In this document: piece by piece, positions 32,788 through 33,519 of the stretch
How the letters are laid out: each line of letters opens with the position of its first letter
How positions within the stretch are numbered: position 1 is the stretch's first letter
Assembly (NCBI GenBank): GCA_903850335.1
Contig: CAINLJ010000061.1
Span: 1 to 33,519, forward strand
Direction: 5' to 3'
DNA length: 33,519 nucleotides
DNA from: an uncultured Bacteroidia bacterium
GTDB taxonomy: Bacteria > Bacteroidota > Bacteroidia > Bacteroidales > Prolixibacteraceae
Notes under the pieces: model-generated
Told to the model about the DNA's origin: nothing
The model's database searches: none
What the model saw: the letters and a program-made list of their open reading frames with translations, nothing else
Made by a program: the position numbers and the translations under genes

Positions 32788-33519
32788 CTAATTCTTTATA
32801 CATCGGACAGAACGACCTCCATTTTTTAAATCTACATATCTTAAAATTCCATTATGGTCACTATCGATGTTCCGAACCACAATACCAGTACCACTGGTTG
32901 TAGTAGTCCACCAAAAAGCGCCAGATCCTAAAAATCCGAAAGATCCACTGATATAACGAAAACCCGCTGGAAGTCCATTAAATCTACTGATGCCAAATTC
33001 CAGATTAGTTGTCAATACACCTTGCACCCATAAAGAAGTGGTGCCTGCAATTTTGCTACCCTCATTAGCACCTCTATATCCTTCATTGTCAACAACTAGC
33101 TGTGTCATTCCTAAATTTCTTTCTAAAGTCTTCCATTCATTGTCACTTGGAATATGCCAACCAGTAGGTGCTAAATTTCTTGAATTACTTATGGCATACC
33201 AATTATATAATTTCCCATAAACTGTATTATTACTAGCAGTATTGTTTAAATAACACCAAGCACCTGTACTTGAAGTATTCCATGCAGCATTATCTGTAAC
33301 ATTAAGGATAGGGGTACCATCACTGTATTTTGTAGTTTTCAGGTTTTCAGCCATCCATACTTGGGTGCCAATAGTAAGTGTTTGGTAAGCATTACCATCT
33401 AAATCAATTACTATTCCCAATTGAGTTAATAACGCATTAAATTGTAATAATAAGTTGTTTAGTTGAGTGATTGAATCTGATAGCTGAGCATTAATATTTG
33501 CAAGACTTGCAGTTGTATC
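32788..33519 (-). CDS. FISUMP-domain protein, C-terminal part (5' end beyond window)
   Basis: The frame is open from the window edge to a TAG at 32790-32788, giving 243 visible residues. A start at 33420 would need TTG, but the frame continues upstream without a stop, so the gene is longer. The first 33 or so residues (TASLANINAQLSDSITQLNN...) look like a coiled coil. The rest is the Fibrobacter succinogenes major paralogous domain: DLDGNAYQTLTIGTQVWMAENLK-type start, WCYLNN, YGKLYNWYA, APTGWHIPSDNEWKTLE, and a C-terminal YRYISGSF...WWTTT and SVRCIKN ending. These are secreted or surface proteins of Bacteroidota with no settled function. The stop is directly followed by the group II intron. 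Confidence 0.9.
   Translation of the reverse strand, partial: DTTASLANINAQLSDSITQLNNLLLQFNALLTQLGIVIDLDGNAYQTLTIGTQVWMAENLKTTKYSDGTPILNVTDNAAWNTSSTGAWCYLNNTASNNTVYGKLYNWYAISNSRNLAPTGWHIPSDNEWKTLERNLGMTQLVVDNEGYRGANEGSKIAGTTSLWVQGVLTTNLEFGISRFNGLPAGFRYISGSFGFLGSGAFWWTTTTSGTGIVVRNIDSDHNGILRYVDLKNGGRSVRCIKN

Noticed and set aside
32788-33420. FISUMP gene as a complete 210-residue protein
   Set aside because: The presumed start is TTG and the frame stays open to the window edge with coiled-coil-like residues, so the gene is truncated by the window.
1-33519. CRISPR array or cas genes
   Set aside because: No series of regularly spaced direct repeats and no Cas motif was found in the window.

Overview
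The window looks like a chromosomal segment of a Bacteroidota (Bacteroidetes) bacterium, probably Bacteroidales-like and environmental. The evidence is low G+C, a MalQ with two N-terminal starch-binding domains, a Fibrobacter succinogenes paralogous (FISUMP) domain protein, and promoters of the TTTG / TAnnTTTG type, the clearest being in front of the tRNA-Cys gene. It divides into a housekeeping left end and a long accessory (defence) island.

Housekeeping part (1-6930): the N-terminal half of a LiaF/LiaI-type membrane protein, malQ (4-alpha-glucanotransferase), a divergent MATE efflux gene, glnS, folB and tRNA-Cys(GCA) with its own promoter and an intrinsic terminator. The island starts right after the tRNA, a usual insertion point, but no integrase is visible.

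Island left arm (7077-13142): an XRE/coiled-coil regulator with a perfect palindrome upstream, about 1 kb of gene-free repeat-rich DNA, a DUF6291 phage/plasmid-type gene behind a leader that looks like a terminator/anti-terminator switch, a small ribbon-helix-helix protein plus an unknown partner, a ParB-domain/DNA methyltransferase fusion, and an unrecognised zinc-finger protein with a possible winged-helix tail.

Core (13707-27668): one tightly packed 14-kb operon encoding a type I BREX phage-defence system: small XRE regulator, brxA, brxB, brxC, pglX, an 86-residue unknown, pglZ, brxL and an AbiGi-like gene. Every junction overlaps or is separated by only 1-3 nt. PglX should mark host DNA by adenine methylation; BrxC, PglZ, BrxB, BrxA and BrxL are the other conserved BREX parts. 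Three features depart from the textbook operon: BrxL ends in an MIT_C (phospholipase-D-like) domain, the small ORF lies between pglX and pglZ, and an AbiGi-like gene without a visible AbiGii partner is translationally coupled to brxL.

Right arm (27680-33519): a TPR protein with an HELVH zinc-protease motif convergent to the BREX operon, a small zinc-ribbon protein, a probable IS21-like end remnant, a repeat that is the inverted counterpart of one at 7.6 kb, and a complete-looking group II intron (about 2.0 kb) inserted exactly after the stop codon of a FISUMP-domain gene that runs off the window edge.
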